Part shown: piece by piece, positions 39,201-51,002 of the stretch
Layout of the letters: the number at the start of each line of letters is the position of its first letter
Numbering within the stretch: position 1 is the stretch's first letter
Origin: Halichondria panicea
Taxonomy: Eukaryota > Porifera > Demospongiae > Suberitida > Halichondriidae
Reading direction: 5' to 3'
Length of the DNA: 64,000 bases
NCBI RefSeq assembly: GCF_963675165.1
Contig: NC_087381.1
Coordinates: forward strand, 4,403,378-4,467,377
Position numbers and translations under genes: made by a program
Notes under the pieces: generated by a model
Database searches by the model: none
Told to the model about the DNA's origin: nothing
The model's input: only the letters and a program-made list of their open reading frames with translations

Positions 39201-42200
39201 GAGAAGCCTCGTCATAGCGAAAGATCACGTAGTGACATGTACGAGCACCACTCTGTCTCATCACGGTCACGAATGGGCACACACTCACGAGCTGCAATAG
39301 ACACGCCCCCTCCAACTGTCACACACCACCCACGGAATCGGTATCGCGGGGACACGATCGCTGGGAGGTAAGAAAAAGAGAGGAGACTATAGCCGATTAT
39401 TTGTGTGTTTGTATAAGACATTTCCTCAAAAGAACACGAGTATCATGTCCTGTGATTGTTAAATGACCTTTAACCCTACGCAGATCTGATAAGGCCCGTA
39501 GTTTCAAAGACTCCGATGATGAGGACGTGATGCAAGACTCTTACTACCCATCCGTGTCACGTATAAGATACAAGGTTTGTGCAAAGGGGGTATCAGATTG
39601 CGGTTCTTCTATGGAAGCGAAAAGCACACATGGACAATTAATGTATTCGTTTTCCCTCTTGCGATTTGTGTTCCCTTTTGGGCTTGCGTACATGTACATG
39701 CGTACATGTTCAGTACACTGTGCAGAAATACATGTACATGTACAGTTACAAGATTGGATGCATTCACTATACACAGATTTCACTGTATGTGTCTGTCGCT
39801 CGCTATGGCTCTGCTTTCTCCCCTGATAAATACTGTACATACACATTAGGCAACACAGGTACTACAGTTACCAAATACATCCCATTTTTGAGGGGTCAAT
39901 TTCTCAGATTACCACAAGAGACGTTTTCACTGGCAGCGTGGGTGGTGGGATAATTGTTTCTTGCAAAATACTTCTTCGTATTACATGCGCTTGTAAACAC
40001 TTGAGCATGATAATTAACTAAGTGACTAATGATGTTACTGTACAGTGTACGTATACAATGTACATGTAGCACTGTATTTAGACTATATGCTTAATTATCA
40101 TACTTTTTCTTCACCCACAGCACCAGGCGGGTGAAGGCCACGAGAAGTCGTCACGGTGGGAGGCTGGGGTCGATAAACCACAACAACAACAACGCAGTAA
40201 GGACAACTACGATAGCCAGGACCGGGCGTACGCACAGGTGAGAGTGGGGTACACACACATATCCCCTCGCCCCCCCCCTCTGCACACAGTCACACCCCAC
40301 ACATGCACATCTGCTAACTTCCGACACGAAACTGTAACACATCTTCACCACACAAACACAGTGAACGTTTGACAAAACTTGCGACCAAAACTAATTTCAA
40401 GTTACTGAATGAATTATTGTACAGTTGACATTACCTATTGCCATGTGATTGACTCCGTCTCCTTTTCTTCTGTACACAGTTGTATCGAGAGAATGAAAAG
40501 TTGAAACAGAAAATAATTGCGATGAAGAAAGAGAGTACAGCCGGGTCAGACTCACCCTATATCGAGAGTAAGTACATGTACCATATTACTGCTTTTAGTT
40601 TCAATCACTCATAGTTATACTGTACGTATACTTTATAATTATGAGTTTCTCTGTAGCTTGTTACCTACTGTATATACGTACCAAGCTACAGAGAAATTCA
40701 ATAGGCGTTGATTTGGCGTGGTTGAGCTGTCATGTACCTAATGCTCACTATTACTGCACACTTGCGCTACGTTACTTCACATTATTGAAATGTATGTCCC
40801 TGAACAGTTTGCCATTACATGTTGCTCTCATTATAACTGTTTTCCTTGTTTTCTTGGAACTACTACTGTAACAGTAACCGCGAATTCCTTCTCTGAGTCG
40901 CTACCGTTTGCCACCCAGTAGTCGTACATTCACTGAATTCCTAGGCTGGGACTGGCGGTTAGTAAGAGCCACCCTCCCACCCGATAGCTGATAACCTTGC
41001 TGTCGTCGTGGTGACACAATACAGCCTAGTGTTTTATGGGACTAATTATATAGTTATTAAGCATTCAGTTATGTAACGGGAGTACATGTACACTACGTAG
41101 CTACCTAGCGTTTTAATTGCCACCTTAGGATATACTAAAATACTTTAAATTTGTGACAGCTTTGTGGTATGAGAGGTCCAAATTTAATTTACTTCATAGT
41201 ACGCATGTGCTTGTTGATCCAGAACTTTCAGGACTTTTCGTCGATAGTTCCTTCTGTGCTTCAGTCTAGATCATGTGCTCAGGAAAGACTGCAACGCCCT
41301 CAAACAAGAATACAATATGTTTTGGGAGCAGCCACTTGTTCCCTTGGCACAGTTGTATATAGAGAGGCTGTCATTTTTTACGTGATTTCCGCTATACTTA
41401 TTAAACTTGATCTGCTTAGATTTATTTGCCCACCGCTTCACCACAGGACAATTTGATGATCTGAAGAAAGCTAAGGAAGATGCTGAAGAAGAACTACGAA
41501 GAGAAAAGAGCTCTCACAAAGCCGTCAGGAAAGACTGCAATGCTCTCAAACAAGAATACAACAAAATACGCTCAAAGGTACATGTATGTGCAGTGTGAGG
41601 AAGGTGTTGATGTAAGACCTCCCTCAAGCCTTTAATGAAGCTACATTGTACCCTTGTAGTTTTTTGGGGCTATAAAGATACAAAAAAGAGTTGGTACTTT
41701 TCTTTATCAATGCAGTGTTTACTGTCAATCTATGTTATGTACATACATGTATACATGTACATGCATGTATAATTATAGTTAAATGAAGCTCCCACTCCCT
41801 CACACGTGTACATGTTCGTGTATCTTCACACTCTCACCCACTCCCCCAGTTCGAAGAGCTGGAACGAATCAACTGGAGACTATCAGACGAAAATCACAAG
41901 CTCACTATCAAACTCATGGAGGAAGACCGAAGCAGCTCGGGATTCTCCCGTCGCCCTGGAGACGGGGGCTCCGGTGAACCCTCGGCACGGTCCAGTTACG
42001 CCAGTGAGCTGTCCTTCCAACGATCTCATCTCAGACAAACTTATCATGGTGAGTGAATTTGTTGTCGAAGTCCTAAAATTACATGTGTAGGTATTGCATG
42101 TACTGTATACTGCTCTTATGGGGATGGAGTTGATTGATATTTAGGCTGATAGGCTTATTTTTAGCCCTCTTGCTGGTCATTATGCATACGTACAGCACGT

Positions 42201-45194
42201 AGTATAATGTAAAGTTTCCACGTTGACCCCCCCCTTCCTTGTACAGGTACTACGGGCAAAGGGGATGTTTCCAAGGACACATCGTCTCGCTCAAAGTCCA
42301 AAGGTCGGCCTGAGATGAAGCGGGTCTCCAGTGAGGGTAAACCCCTAGATTACGAGGATCCCGGCAAAGATAACCATATCAACTACCCAAAAGCAAAGAC
42401 ACACGTAAGTGTACTTTTATCTGTTGTGACCCTTTACCACGTTTAAGATTCACGTCCTCTTTCGATGTAAGTCTTGTGTTTAGATCTGCATATCCTTGTT
42501 TTGCGACCAATCTAAACCAAAGAACCAAAAGTTTAAGCTGCCTATAATTGAATTGATCCCCTCCCTACAGAAATCCGGAACGTCCAGTGCAGGCTCCATC
42601 ATGGACAATCTTGCCCTCACAATGGTCAGTACAACACCAGACGAGCAGTCACAAGTCTTTATGGTGCTCGGGGAGGACGTCAGCAAGAGTGTGGTGAGTG
42701 GGTGGGGTGGGGTCATTGGGGTGTATAGTTTTGAACCTACATGTAGTAGTGGTAAAATTTGTACTAAGAGATGCATGCATGCACACATTTTGCATTTCAT
42801 GTGTGATTTTGGGGCCAGTTTAACTTATGAATGTGCTGTGATATACAACGTATATATGTACATGTACATGTACATGTATGTGTGACTAAACAGTTCACCT
42901 ACATGTATAATTATTTATTCTCCCAACTCCAGCTACCTGAAAGCCTTGCAAAAGACAAGGAGCTAGCGATGATGTATGCACTCCAAAACTGCCACTCTGT
43001 GCAAGAACTCATCAAATGTCTCGTGTCTTACGGCGTTTCCTCCAGCTCTGACCAACTCCAGGGCTTTCAAGTCGAGAACAAGCATTTGCAAGAACGAGTG
43101 GAACATTTGAAGGCCAAGAATACAGCAATTTCTGAATCTTTCCAAAGTTCTAAGCTGAATATGGACGAAATGTACCACAATGCAGAGAAAATCGAAGCAA
43201 ATAACGTTCGTTTACGGCATGCACTGATAATGGCCCAGCACGCTTGTGAAGCTTTTGAAGTTCTCTTCGAATTACGATCAGGATATTCGAGACACGGTGG
43301 TTCGAACGGCTCTTACTTTCCATCATTTGATAACTCGAGTCTCGATTCAACCCTCGCTAGAAGTCCTGATCGGGAGCAGGTGTCAATCAAACACACAGCA
43401 ACGTATCGAGCTCGATGTCTACTGCACAGCCTCGACTCAGATGTTGAGCTTCAAAGCTACCCCCCTCTGTTAAACATGAGACAAGGCAGTGGTGAATATC
43501 AATCACATACAACCAATTGGCTACCAGGTACATTATCGCAAAACACTGGTACTACGAGTGGGTTGAGCTCTATGAGTGGTGGAATTGAAGGCGACATAAC
43601 ACAAGCTGAAATCGATCGTTTGAAACAATACTCACAAGCTCTCTTGCATTACGAGAATCACCTAACGAGTACGCTAGTCCCGATGGATGGTCTAGAAGGG
43701 CTGAAAACGATTAAGAAGCCTGTGGTTGTGAGAGATTGTTACCAAGCTGACGCGTCTGGGAGCATCACTGATCTGGAGGATGCAGCACATGCAGAGGAGC
43801 TGTGTAAAGTTAGAGAGGAGAAGGCTGAGCTACGGGTAAGTACACATACATGTACTTACACTTTCCGCTGGGTTTATGGAATTGATTGTAGACATTCCCT
43901 GTACAGGATTTTACATGCCACATGTACATTGTAGCTAGCCAAAAGAAACTGCATACTGTACATCTCGCAAGTGCATGTACTTACAAATGTAGGTTTTTGC
44001 TTGGAACTCTGAAAATGTGTATGAATTGCTTTGTTATTTTGGCATTGTACATAGTTACATGTGATGTACACTACCTGCCCATATTTGTTTCCCACAATCT
44101 CTCAACTTGAAACCACGCCCCTCAGTCCCAGATATACATGATGGAGCAGGAGAAGAGACGCATGGAGCTTGAAGTGAGTCGAATGCTCATTCACAAGCAG
44201 AAGTCTGACAGACAGATCGCTGAGCTGCAGTTCCAACTCAAAGACGAGAAGAGAAAAAGAAAGAAAGAGCAGAAAAAGAGAAAAGTACGTTTGAGCCTTG
44301 TTGCTACATGTACTGTACAATGTACATGTAGCTTGTAAATTATAAAGCTGCTAATTTTCGCATGTCTCGGTAAATGGACCCTTTACATATATGAATGTAC
44401 ATGTTACATGTATGTACATGTACATAATGTAGGTTAGGCATGCTATGAACCTTGATGGCTGTATTCATCATGTCACTAATTACAGAGTGAAGCGTCCATC
44501 CCCCCTCACGACCCAAGTCACATCAGTGAGCTTTCCCTGGAGTACACCAGTGCCCTAGACAGAGAGAGGGAGGTCTCGAGGAGATATGATGACCTGTTCG
44601 GGTTCCTACAGTGCCACATCAAAGATTCACAGGTACGACATGTACAGTAGGTTTAAAGGAGTGACTACTTACTGTGTCTGAAGCGTCAGCAAAAGCGACT
44701 AGGCTTGTATACGTGCCCCAAGGCCCCAAGACTGAACCTTCTCATTGACGAGAATTAAACTGTTTTTATCTGCATGCATAATACATGTACATGTACATTT
44801 ATTTAACAAAACAAGTACATAAACAATCAATCCCATGCACACCCACTGTTGACACCCACACAGGACACAACAGAGCATCTTATGACGTTTGTCAAGGAGC
44901 TACGTCGAGCTAACAGTGCACTAGTGGATGCCTTTGAGAAGTCTAAGAAAAGACAACAGGCTGAGAAGAAAAGAATGAAAACTGAGCTAGTCAGCTACAT
45001 GAACAGAATACAAAAAGGGACAGGGCCTCTATTAGACGTGAGTCAAAACAAATTGTTTGTTCAGTGGTGGACTTGGTGCCGCTTTTAATATTACACACGT
45101 AGATCATTGACGACCATTGTGACATGCCTGAAGCGTTTCAACTGTTTCTATTCAATTACAGGAACCCATACCAGTCGGACCATTGCACACATGA
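27292..45194 (+). CDS. MCC: MCC (mutated in colorectal cancers) orthologue, 983 aa, 16 exons
   Basis: Exons 27292-27362, 31188-31453, 32301-32407, 39183-39367, 39484-39574, 40121-40237, 40480-40567, 41447-41577, 41850-42048, 42247-42404, 42571-42693, 42933-43835, 44126-44284, 44486-44632, 44864-45037 and 45162-45194; every junction is GT..AG and in phase (2952 nt). The start holds two degenerate EF-hand-like units (SYKDGAVSPNDFARVC; GTDGEGCFSLDSF), then a Ser/Arg-rich linker and long coiled coils. Three stretches parallel vertebrate MCC: CHSVQELIKCLVSYGV with FQVENKHLQERVEHLKAKN; HISELSLEYTSALDREREVS; and FVKELRRANSALVDAFEKSK near the end. Vertebrate MCC is a cytoplasmic/cortical scaffold tied to cell-cycle, Wnt/beta-catenin and polarity proteins; its long isoform is about 1,019 aa. 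The final residues, GPLHT, lack the clear PDZ-binding end of the vertebrate protein (ETSL). Confidence 0.9.
29378..29416 (+). repeat. 10-bp minisatellite in MCC intron 1
   Basis: The unit CACATGCAAG is repeated about four times without change in the 3.8-kb first intron of the MCC orthologue. Confidence 0.85.
29537..29605. repeat. Facing poly(G) and poly(C) tracts
   Basis: A run of about 14 G is followed within 20 bp by a run of about 12 C and another C7, a potential hairpin. A similar CCTTCCCCCCAAA block recurs near 29750, so this may be an inverted-end element with ends rich in G/C. Confidence 0.6.
30860..31095. mobile_element. Small inverted-repeat element in MCC intron 1
   Basis: The left end reads ATCCAGGATTCTTAAGGGGG; the right, reversed, reads TCAGGGCTGAATCCAAGATT and then TTGGGTAAGAGGGGG. 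The arms pair imperfectly and the borders are approximate. No gene inside. It ends about 90 bp before exon 2. Confidence 0.5.
32115..32231. mobile_element. Decayed CCGTATTACT-family copy
   Basis: Contains GTTTGATGCTCGCCAAACATT, or close to it, ending in CTAGTAATTAATACGGTA: the reverse of the left end of the elements at 614-829 and 56939-57153. It lies just upstream of MCC exon 3. Confidence 0.5.
32408..39182 (+). other. MCC intron 3 (6.8 kb)
   Basis: The longest intron of the gene. Apart from ACATGTACATGTAC-type AT/GT palindromic runs and the block at 38300-38460, I see no gene, complete element or conserved structure in it. Confidence 0.6.
38300..38460 (+). repeat. Local tandem repeat in MCC intron 3
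   Basis: The phrase ACCTCTCTATTGAGACCACT is repeated at about 38327 and 38370, with degenerate copies (AGAGACCACTTCTCTATTG, GACCTCCCTAA) around it. Confidence 0.7.
40645..40696. other. Hairpin in MCC intron 7
   Basis: The 15-mer TTTCTCTGTAGCTTG faces its exact complement CAAGCTACAGAGAAA across a loop of about 20 bases. It may be a very short foldback element or a structured RNA segment in the pre-mRNA. Confidence 0.6.
41278..41315 (+). pseudogene. Decayed copy of MCC exon 8 fragment
   Basis: A 38-bp stretch (CTCAGGAAAGACTGCAACGC onward) matches 41524-41561 of exon 8 (the RKDCNALKQEYN segment) with only about three differences, about 245 bp upstream in the preceding intron. A CTTCAG lies a few bases before it, but reading on in the exon frame soon leaves the coiled coil, and no good donor follows. 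Confidence 0.65.
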
Positions 45195-46585
45195 CCCACT
45201 ACCGAAAGTAATTGAGCTCACAAAAACTGATTTTAAGCTGCACCAGAAATACATAGCATCATTACGTAACGCATTGTCATGTTTATAGTACAGTAATTAT
45301 TAGTCTACTAATTATTTACTTCAGTTAATTTTTGTACAGTAAGTACTTAATTTTACCATAGCATAGAATTAATTTATTTGTACCTTTAATGTAGCTACAG
45401 CTTTTGTAGTTTTAAGTAAGTACGTGTATACTAAGTTTGATTTTTATGTATTAATAATTTTTCCTTATTATTTCAGCAAATTATACGTGTATTATTGTTT
45501 GTAACAATGAAATTAATTCCCAATGCATTTTGCATCACATCACTGCGGCATCCTCTATAATTGTTCGACTATGAATTCTGAATTCACAGAATTCACTTTA
45601 CTGCAGCATGTATAACTAGCCTCAATCTGAACAACTATTTGTTCGCCTAACCATTATAAAAGTGAAAACTTGGCCTACATGGGATTGAGGCTTGTACTAT
45701 AATTACCGTATATCTTCTAATTTATCGGACACTTCTAATTACCTCAGTATAAATTATACATGTAATAGAGAATTATTATTATTATAGATCAGGTCTTTCT
45801 CAATTGAGAGCGGCCTGTAATCGAGGCTAGCACGCACGCGGGGTAATTATTTACATACCCCGTATAATTATTTCACTGAGCATGCACGTGATTGTGCTCA
45901 GTTCTTGGGAACGCCTCCTCATATATGCACTTCCGATTTTATAAACCTCATGGTTTCTAGGCAAGGTCACAATCTACGGTCAACCCCAAACTGTTCACTT
46001 CTCTGATTTGAGCCATCTTCTTGCCCTTTCACATCACCCTCCTAGGAAATTGTAAGCTTATTGTCTAGTGCACACACACTAGACTTTAATTGGGTTGATA
46101 TTCGGATTTTAGCCAAACCTAAGTTTAATTATTCTATAAAACTACATTCGTATTATAATTATGTGTTAATATGTACTAGGCTTGTTCTCACAACCATTAC
46201 TTCCTCACCATTGCCCTTTCTCTAATTCAGTGTAGTAAACTAGATTACTTGTTAAACAGGTCAGTTTTCGACCCTCCCCCAATTCTATTGGTGTGAATAC
46301 TAGCAATTAATTCTCTACGATATCCTAATATGGACATAAAACATTTTCTAACGATATTCATGTCACACTATTGAGTGTAGTTCGGCTACAAGTGCATGTG
46401 ACCTTTCAATTGTGTTTTTTAAAAGTATTGTCTAACTGGATAGTGCTTTGTTGTATGCAATGTAATGGTACGTGTTACTGTCCCAATGTTACAAGCTAAA
46501 AGTATGACCATTCATCAAAAACATTTTCCTGGTTTCTAGGCCTTAGGATTCGCTTTACCTCCAGTAGTTTTAGCGTGTGTAAATA
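45195..46585. other. Intergenic interval between MCC and the ADP/ATP carrier
   Basis: AT-rich, without a gene. A TAGCCTCGA-family element with ends CTAGCCTCAATC and AATCGAGGCTAG occupies about 45618-45831, and a GGGGTAATTATT...CATACCCCG foldback lies at about 45840-45862. Confidence 0.55.
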
Positions 46586-46586
46586 C

Positions 46587-46597
46587 GTGTATTTAAG
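46587..46597 (+). promoter_or_regulatory. Possible TATA-like box of the ADP/ATP carrier gene
   Basis: GTATTTAAGC lies about 90 bp before the start codon of a highly expressed housekeeping gene type. The spacing is reasonable, but AT-rich DNA makes such matches common. Confidence 0.25.
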
Positions 46598-46681
46598 CAC
46601 AAAGCATAAGTTTTAGCATGTACAAAGAAATTCACTGTCCAACACTACATACAAAATTCACACACACACCCAGAGAACATA

Positions 46682-48587
46682 ATGGCTGCTGTTGACAAAA
46701 ATAAGCTTGGTTTTGCCGAGAGCTTTGCTCTGAGTGGCTGCGCTGCCATTATCTCAAAGACAGCTGCTGCCCCCATTGAGAGAGTCAAACTCCTGGTCCA
46801 GAACCAAGATGAGATGATCAAGGCTGGCCGTCTCTCTGAGCCCTACAAAGGAGTCATCGACTGCACTACCAGAACATTCAGGACTGAGGGTGAGTGCTTT
46901 ATGCGTGTTAGTATTATTCGGGACATACATGTACATGGTTATACGTGTAGATTGGTATTTTTACAGGCTTATCTTTGACTAGTGGTACTGTATATGCGTA
47001 CTTTAATATTAAACTCCAGTTTGGTCCCCAAAGTCCTTTGTGTAGTTTTCACGTGTATATTTGTACTTAGAAGTGCAGAATTTTCTGCTGTTCATTTATA
47101 CTGTTGTTGCTCTGTGTACATTGTGATGTCATGGTTAGCAACTCCTTCTTTTCTCCTGCTAATGTGTTTCTAGCCATGATTAATTGTCGTAGTAGTATTG
47201 TATTGTATATTGCGTGTATGAACAACTAACATTTTCTTTCGGTTTTGACCTGTACGATGGGTATTATTTAGAAAGAAATGTGTGGTCAGAAGAATGCAGG
47301 GAAACTTGTATCGTGGGCACCAATAGATACTAGCTGAATGTGGTGTTGTTGTTAGCAGCTTGTGGGATATGATTTTTCAGTGTGTGTGTACATTTTGTAA
47401 CAAAGTACGGTGTGTGCTTTGGCATAGTAATTATGCATGTACATGTACATTGGTGGTGTCAGAGCTTACGTTTTCATTTTGTATGTAGATTGCTTCCTAT
47501 GCTTGTGCAACTTGTTATGCGCTAATTGTATTAATTGGTTTTTGTGATCAACAACAATTATTATTGTGAGGCTACTGCTACAATATTGTGTATGGGTGTA
47601 CTATGCTTACAGCCCACAGGAATACATAATTACACGTACATACCGTAAAACTGGAAAATTTGGTAAGTGTTTTAATTTTGCGAAGTTTTCAAATTAAAGT
47701 TTTCCGGTAGACACAACGTCAAACTTCAGCAGTAGCCACACTTAAGACACCAACGCGATGTCAGTTGGCTGGTATTATCATTCGCCAAATAGTTATAATA
47801 CATGTAATTATACCCGCCAAATTTTCCGATTATAATAATTATAGTACATGATCACGCTTTCTTTTCCCATTCTGCAGGTTTTCTTCCCTTCTGGAGAGGT
47901 AACTTGGCCAACTGCATCCGATACTTCCCCACCCAGGCCCTTAACTTTGCCTTCAAGGACCAGGTCAAGGCTCTCTTCAAGCCCTCAAAACAAGACTCGT
48001 ACGCTACCAAATTCTCCAAGAACATTGCCTCTGGAGGAGCTGCTGGTGCAATGTCTCTGTGCTTTGTCTACTCACTTGACTACGCACGTACTCGTCTTGC
48101 CAATGACGCAAAATCTGGGAAGAAATCAGGAGGTGAGCGTCAATTTAACGGGCTTATCGATGTTTACTCCAAAACTCTCAAGAGCGACGGTTTCGTTGGC
48201 CTCTACCGTGGTTTTCTCATCTCCTGTGTTGGAATCGTCGTGTATAGAGGGTTTTACTTTGGCTTGTACGATACCCTCAAACCTATTCTTCTCGGTGAGA
48301 ACGCTGGTGTCATGATCTCGTTCCTTCTCGGCTACGGTGTCACCGTGACAGCTGGTTTGATCTCCTACCCCATCGATACAATCCGTCGGCGAATGATGAT
48401 GACTTCTGGAGAGGCCGTCAAGTACAAGGGCTCCATGGATTGTGCCCTTCAGATTATTCGTAACGAAGGTGCAATGTCGCTAATGAAAGGGGCAGGAGCT
48501 AATATCCTCCGTGGTGTGGCTGGTGCTGGAGTGTTGTCCGGTTTCGACAAGTTCAAGGAGCTGTACATGTTGTGGCGTCTGAAATAG
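46682..48587 (+). CDS. Mitochondrial ADP/ATP carrier (adenine nucleotide translocase), 305 aa
   Basis: Exchanges cytosolic ADP for matrix ATP across the inner mitochondrial membrane. Two exons, 46682-46889 and 47878-48587, joined within a glycine codon; 305 aa is normal for the family. Three mitochondrial-carrier repeats are visible with their signature starts [14 protein letters not shown] and PIDTIRRR. The diagnostic RRRMMM follows in the third repeat ([15 protein letters not shown]), and [13 protein letters not shown] is also characteristic. No presequence, as expected. The intron is about 1 kb and holds an inverted-repeat element near 47644-47840. Codon use is richer in C-ending codons than in neighbouring genes, fitting strong expression (inference). 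The MCC gene upstream is on the same strand, but 1.5 kb away, so they are separate units. Confidence 0.97.
47644..47840. mobile_element. Diverged inverted-repeat element in carrier intron
   Basis: Starts CCGTAAAACTGGAAAATTTG and ends in an inverted CAAATTTTCCGATTATAAT-like arm, with TTCGCC/GGCGAA-like stems inside. It looks like a relative of the CCGTAT families; the right border is unclear. Confidence 0.5.
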
Positions 48588-48857
48588 AAACTGGTTAGAA
48601 CACTGCTAGAAAGAGTTTTAGTTTAGATTGAGTTGTGGCTGTGATATAATTATTGGTTGATGTTCTTTGTACTGCGTAATTGTAGCTTACAATTATTATA
48701 TATATCTATGCTTACACCTGCATAGCTTATTATAATTATTTATAATGATGAAGTTTTATACATGCATGTGCTTTAATTAAAGTTTGTACTAGCGAAAGGT
48801 GAAGCTGCATAATTATATGCATGTTGAGGAAGCCTTGTAATTTAATAATTATACATA

Positions 48858-49245
48858 CTGTACAGCGGGAATTTTTCGTGAGGTGCAAAATTTCGCGTTT
48901 TTCAAGGGCAGACAGAAGACACGGAAATTAAAACAGGCCTCATCCATGGTGGGTGTGGTTTCCTGGCATTGAACCGTGAATATTACAAAATAATTAATGT
49001 TTGGGCTCGATCTGGAGCCAAATAGCTAAAATTTGCATCCGTGAAATTTTCCTGCTGCTGTCTGTACCATATAGAGAGGGTAATTTTTGTGGTTTCCGTG
49101 GTTGAAGGGAATATTATACCCACAAATAAAGCACCTTTACCTGCAGTGCAAACTCCAACCACAAAAATATTACCCACGAAATGTCTCAATAATATTATTG
49201 CTGAACCACGAATATTTTTTCCCCCGAAGTTACCCGCTATACATA
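48858..49245. mobile_element. Two adjacent CCGTATAG-family elements
   Basis: The first, about 48858-49063, begins CTGTACAGCGGGAATTTTTC and ends with TTTTCCTGCTGCTGT. The second, about 49066-49245, begins TACCATATAGAGAGGGTAAT and ends AAGTTACCCGCTATACATA. Both have inverted GTGG/CCAC blocks and no gene. They lie 3' of the ADP/ATP carrier gene. Confidence 0.65.
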
Positions 49246-49463
49246 CATAGCCTCCTGCAGCTATTTCTAATTAAGCATTCACTCGCAAAAATTAAGATGA
49301 CCCTAAGACCATAAATTATTATTATCATGTCTATTGTCAAGTCCAACATACTGTGCTGTGAAATCAGTTGTTTCTATAATTATAAACTATAGCAGGAGAG
49401 CAATAGGGCAGCTAATCAACAATTAAGCTTGAAGACAATGGGGTGTCATCAAGGAACTAATGT

Positions 49464-50724
49464 TAGAGATGTCAGACCGGAAGTAGTGCGTGGGCGTATT
49501 TTCGTACAGTAATTCAATGGTAAAAAACGGGACCAGAAAGTGAGTGAACAAAAAGGGCTTTCCGCAAGCCCTGGAAGAGTCTAGCAAACAACAGCTGTTC
49601 CCAGGGGTAAAAAATAGCGTAGAATTTGATTTTTATAACAGTTTTTTATGATTTTAGCATTTGATGCTTGTTTTGTGTGTGATTTTTTCTCAAAGGTGAT
49701 CATCATTTTGGCAACCAAACATGAAAATGAAAAAAAACACAAGTGAGCATGTCTTTCATCTCTAACTCTCTCCAGATTATGCAAAAAGTTGCTACAATAA
49801 GCTTTTATTTCTTGCGGAATCACATATTGCATGGATAGATGGGTGGAGCTGAGAATAGAAATGCAGTAAAATCAAGCCAAGTGTACCAATAGCTGTATTT
49901 ATTTCTTAGAAGTTCTTATAAGTTACTGAAAGTAATTATTGAAGCAATCTGAAAGCCTCTGTTGAAAAGAAACAAGAAAGATTGGAGAGAATTCCAGGGA
50001 CAACAATGTCAAAACTATTAAATTGCAAGAACTGATTCAATTTGCACACAAAAAAGACAAGAGTAATCTACTGTATTAATTAGAAGCTGTCAACAGAGTT
50101 GTATCATAGATTTATAGTTGTATGGCCTTAAATCTACATCACACTAAAAATGAATTATTTAGACCAAATGAAATTGACAGAAAAATTGCTTATAAAGATC
50201 AAGAAACAGATACAAACGTAAGGTGGACATTGATGAGAGTTCTGAAACATGATACAATATACTGTACGAAAGAAAAGATAGCATGGTTACTTTAAATCCA
50301 AAAGAACTCTCTGAAGCAGGAGACATCATACTATTATAGGGACATCATAAAGATATACATTACAGAAACATTATAAACTTCATAATAGATATCAAATGGT
50401 TACAATGTTAACTCCTGAGTCCTGAGTGTCCATTTCATACTTTTTTAAAAGAGAATAGACCAAGCGGTTCAGCAGATATGCTAACTTTGAGATCATTTCC
50501 GGTATTAACAGCAAATTTCATAAGTCCCGCCCAAGTACATTAAAATGCGGTAAATTTTTGTACGAATTTTTCCCTGACTAGTGTTCTTCAAAACTCTGTA
50601 TCTCTGCATTCGCTTGACCAAATCCAGTGCAGTAAAGTTTTTCTGGTTTGCCTAGAGTGTTCAAAAGAGATAGTAATACATAGGAGTTAGAAATAGCAAA
50701 AATGAAAATCGGTCTGACATCGCT
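49464..50724. mobile_element. hAT-like non-autonomous element, 1.26 kb
   Basis: The ends are TAGAGATGTCAGACCG and, reversed, AGCGATGTCAGACCG. The 8-mer ACTAATGT flanks both sides exactly (49456-49463 and 50725-50732). An 8-bp duplication and a YAGNG-type end fit the hAT superfamily (family knowledge). The longest internal frame (49581-49832, minus) shows no transposase motif, so the element is probably non-autonomous or decayed. Confidence 0.65.
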
Positions 50725-51002
50725 ACTAATGTGGCCAGCGGCTTTCACAAGATTGGGATTGGGATTGTGGACAGGAAGTTGGGATATAGAATCTATACAG
50801 CTCCTTCACAATGTTTGTATTATAAATTGAAAACAATCTTATAATTCAGTCAGTACGAGTACATTAATTTTAATAAGGTTTATGATCTACTAAAAAGAGA
50901 ACAGTTTGGGAAAATTTGCTATTATTTGTGAAGCAGCAATTGTGTAGCAGCAAAGAAATGTTACTGTGCATGCAATGTTTTTGAGGTCATAATTTTTCCT
51001 TA

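Noticed and set aside
39212-39953. Overlapping minus- and plus-strand frames of about 90-100 aa
   Set aside because: Shadows of MCC exons 4 and 5 and of ACATGTAC-rich intron DNA.
47848-48315. Frame of 155 aa overlapping the ADP/ATP carrier
   Set aside because: An alternative frame of the carrier's second exon.
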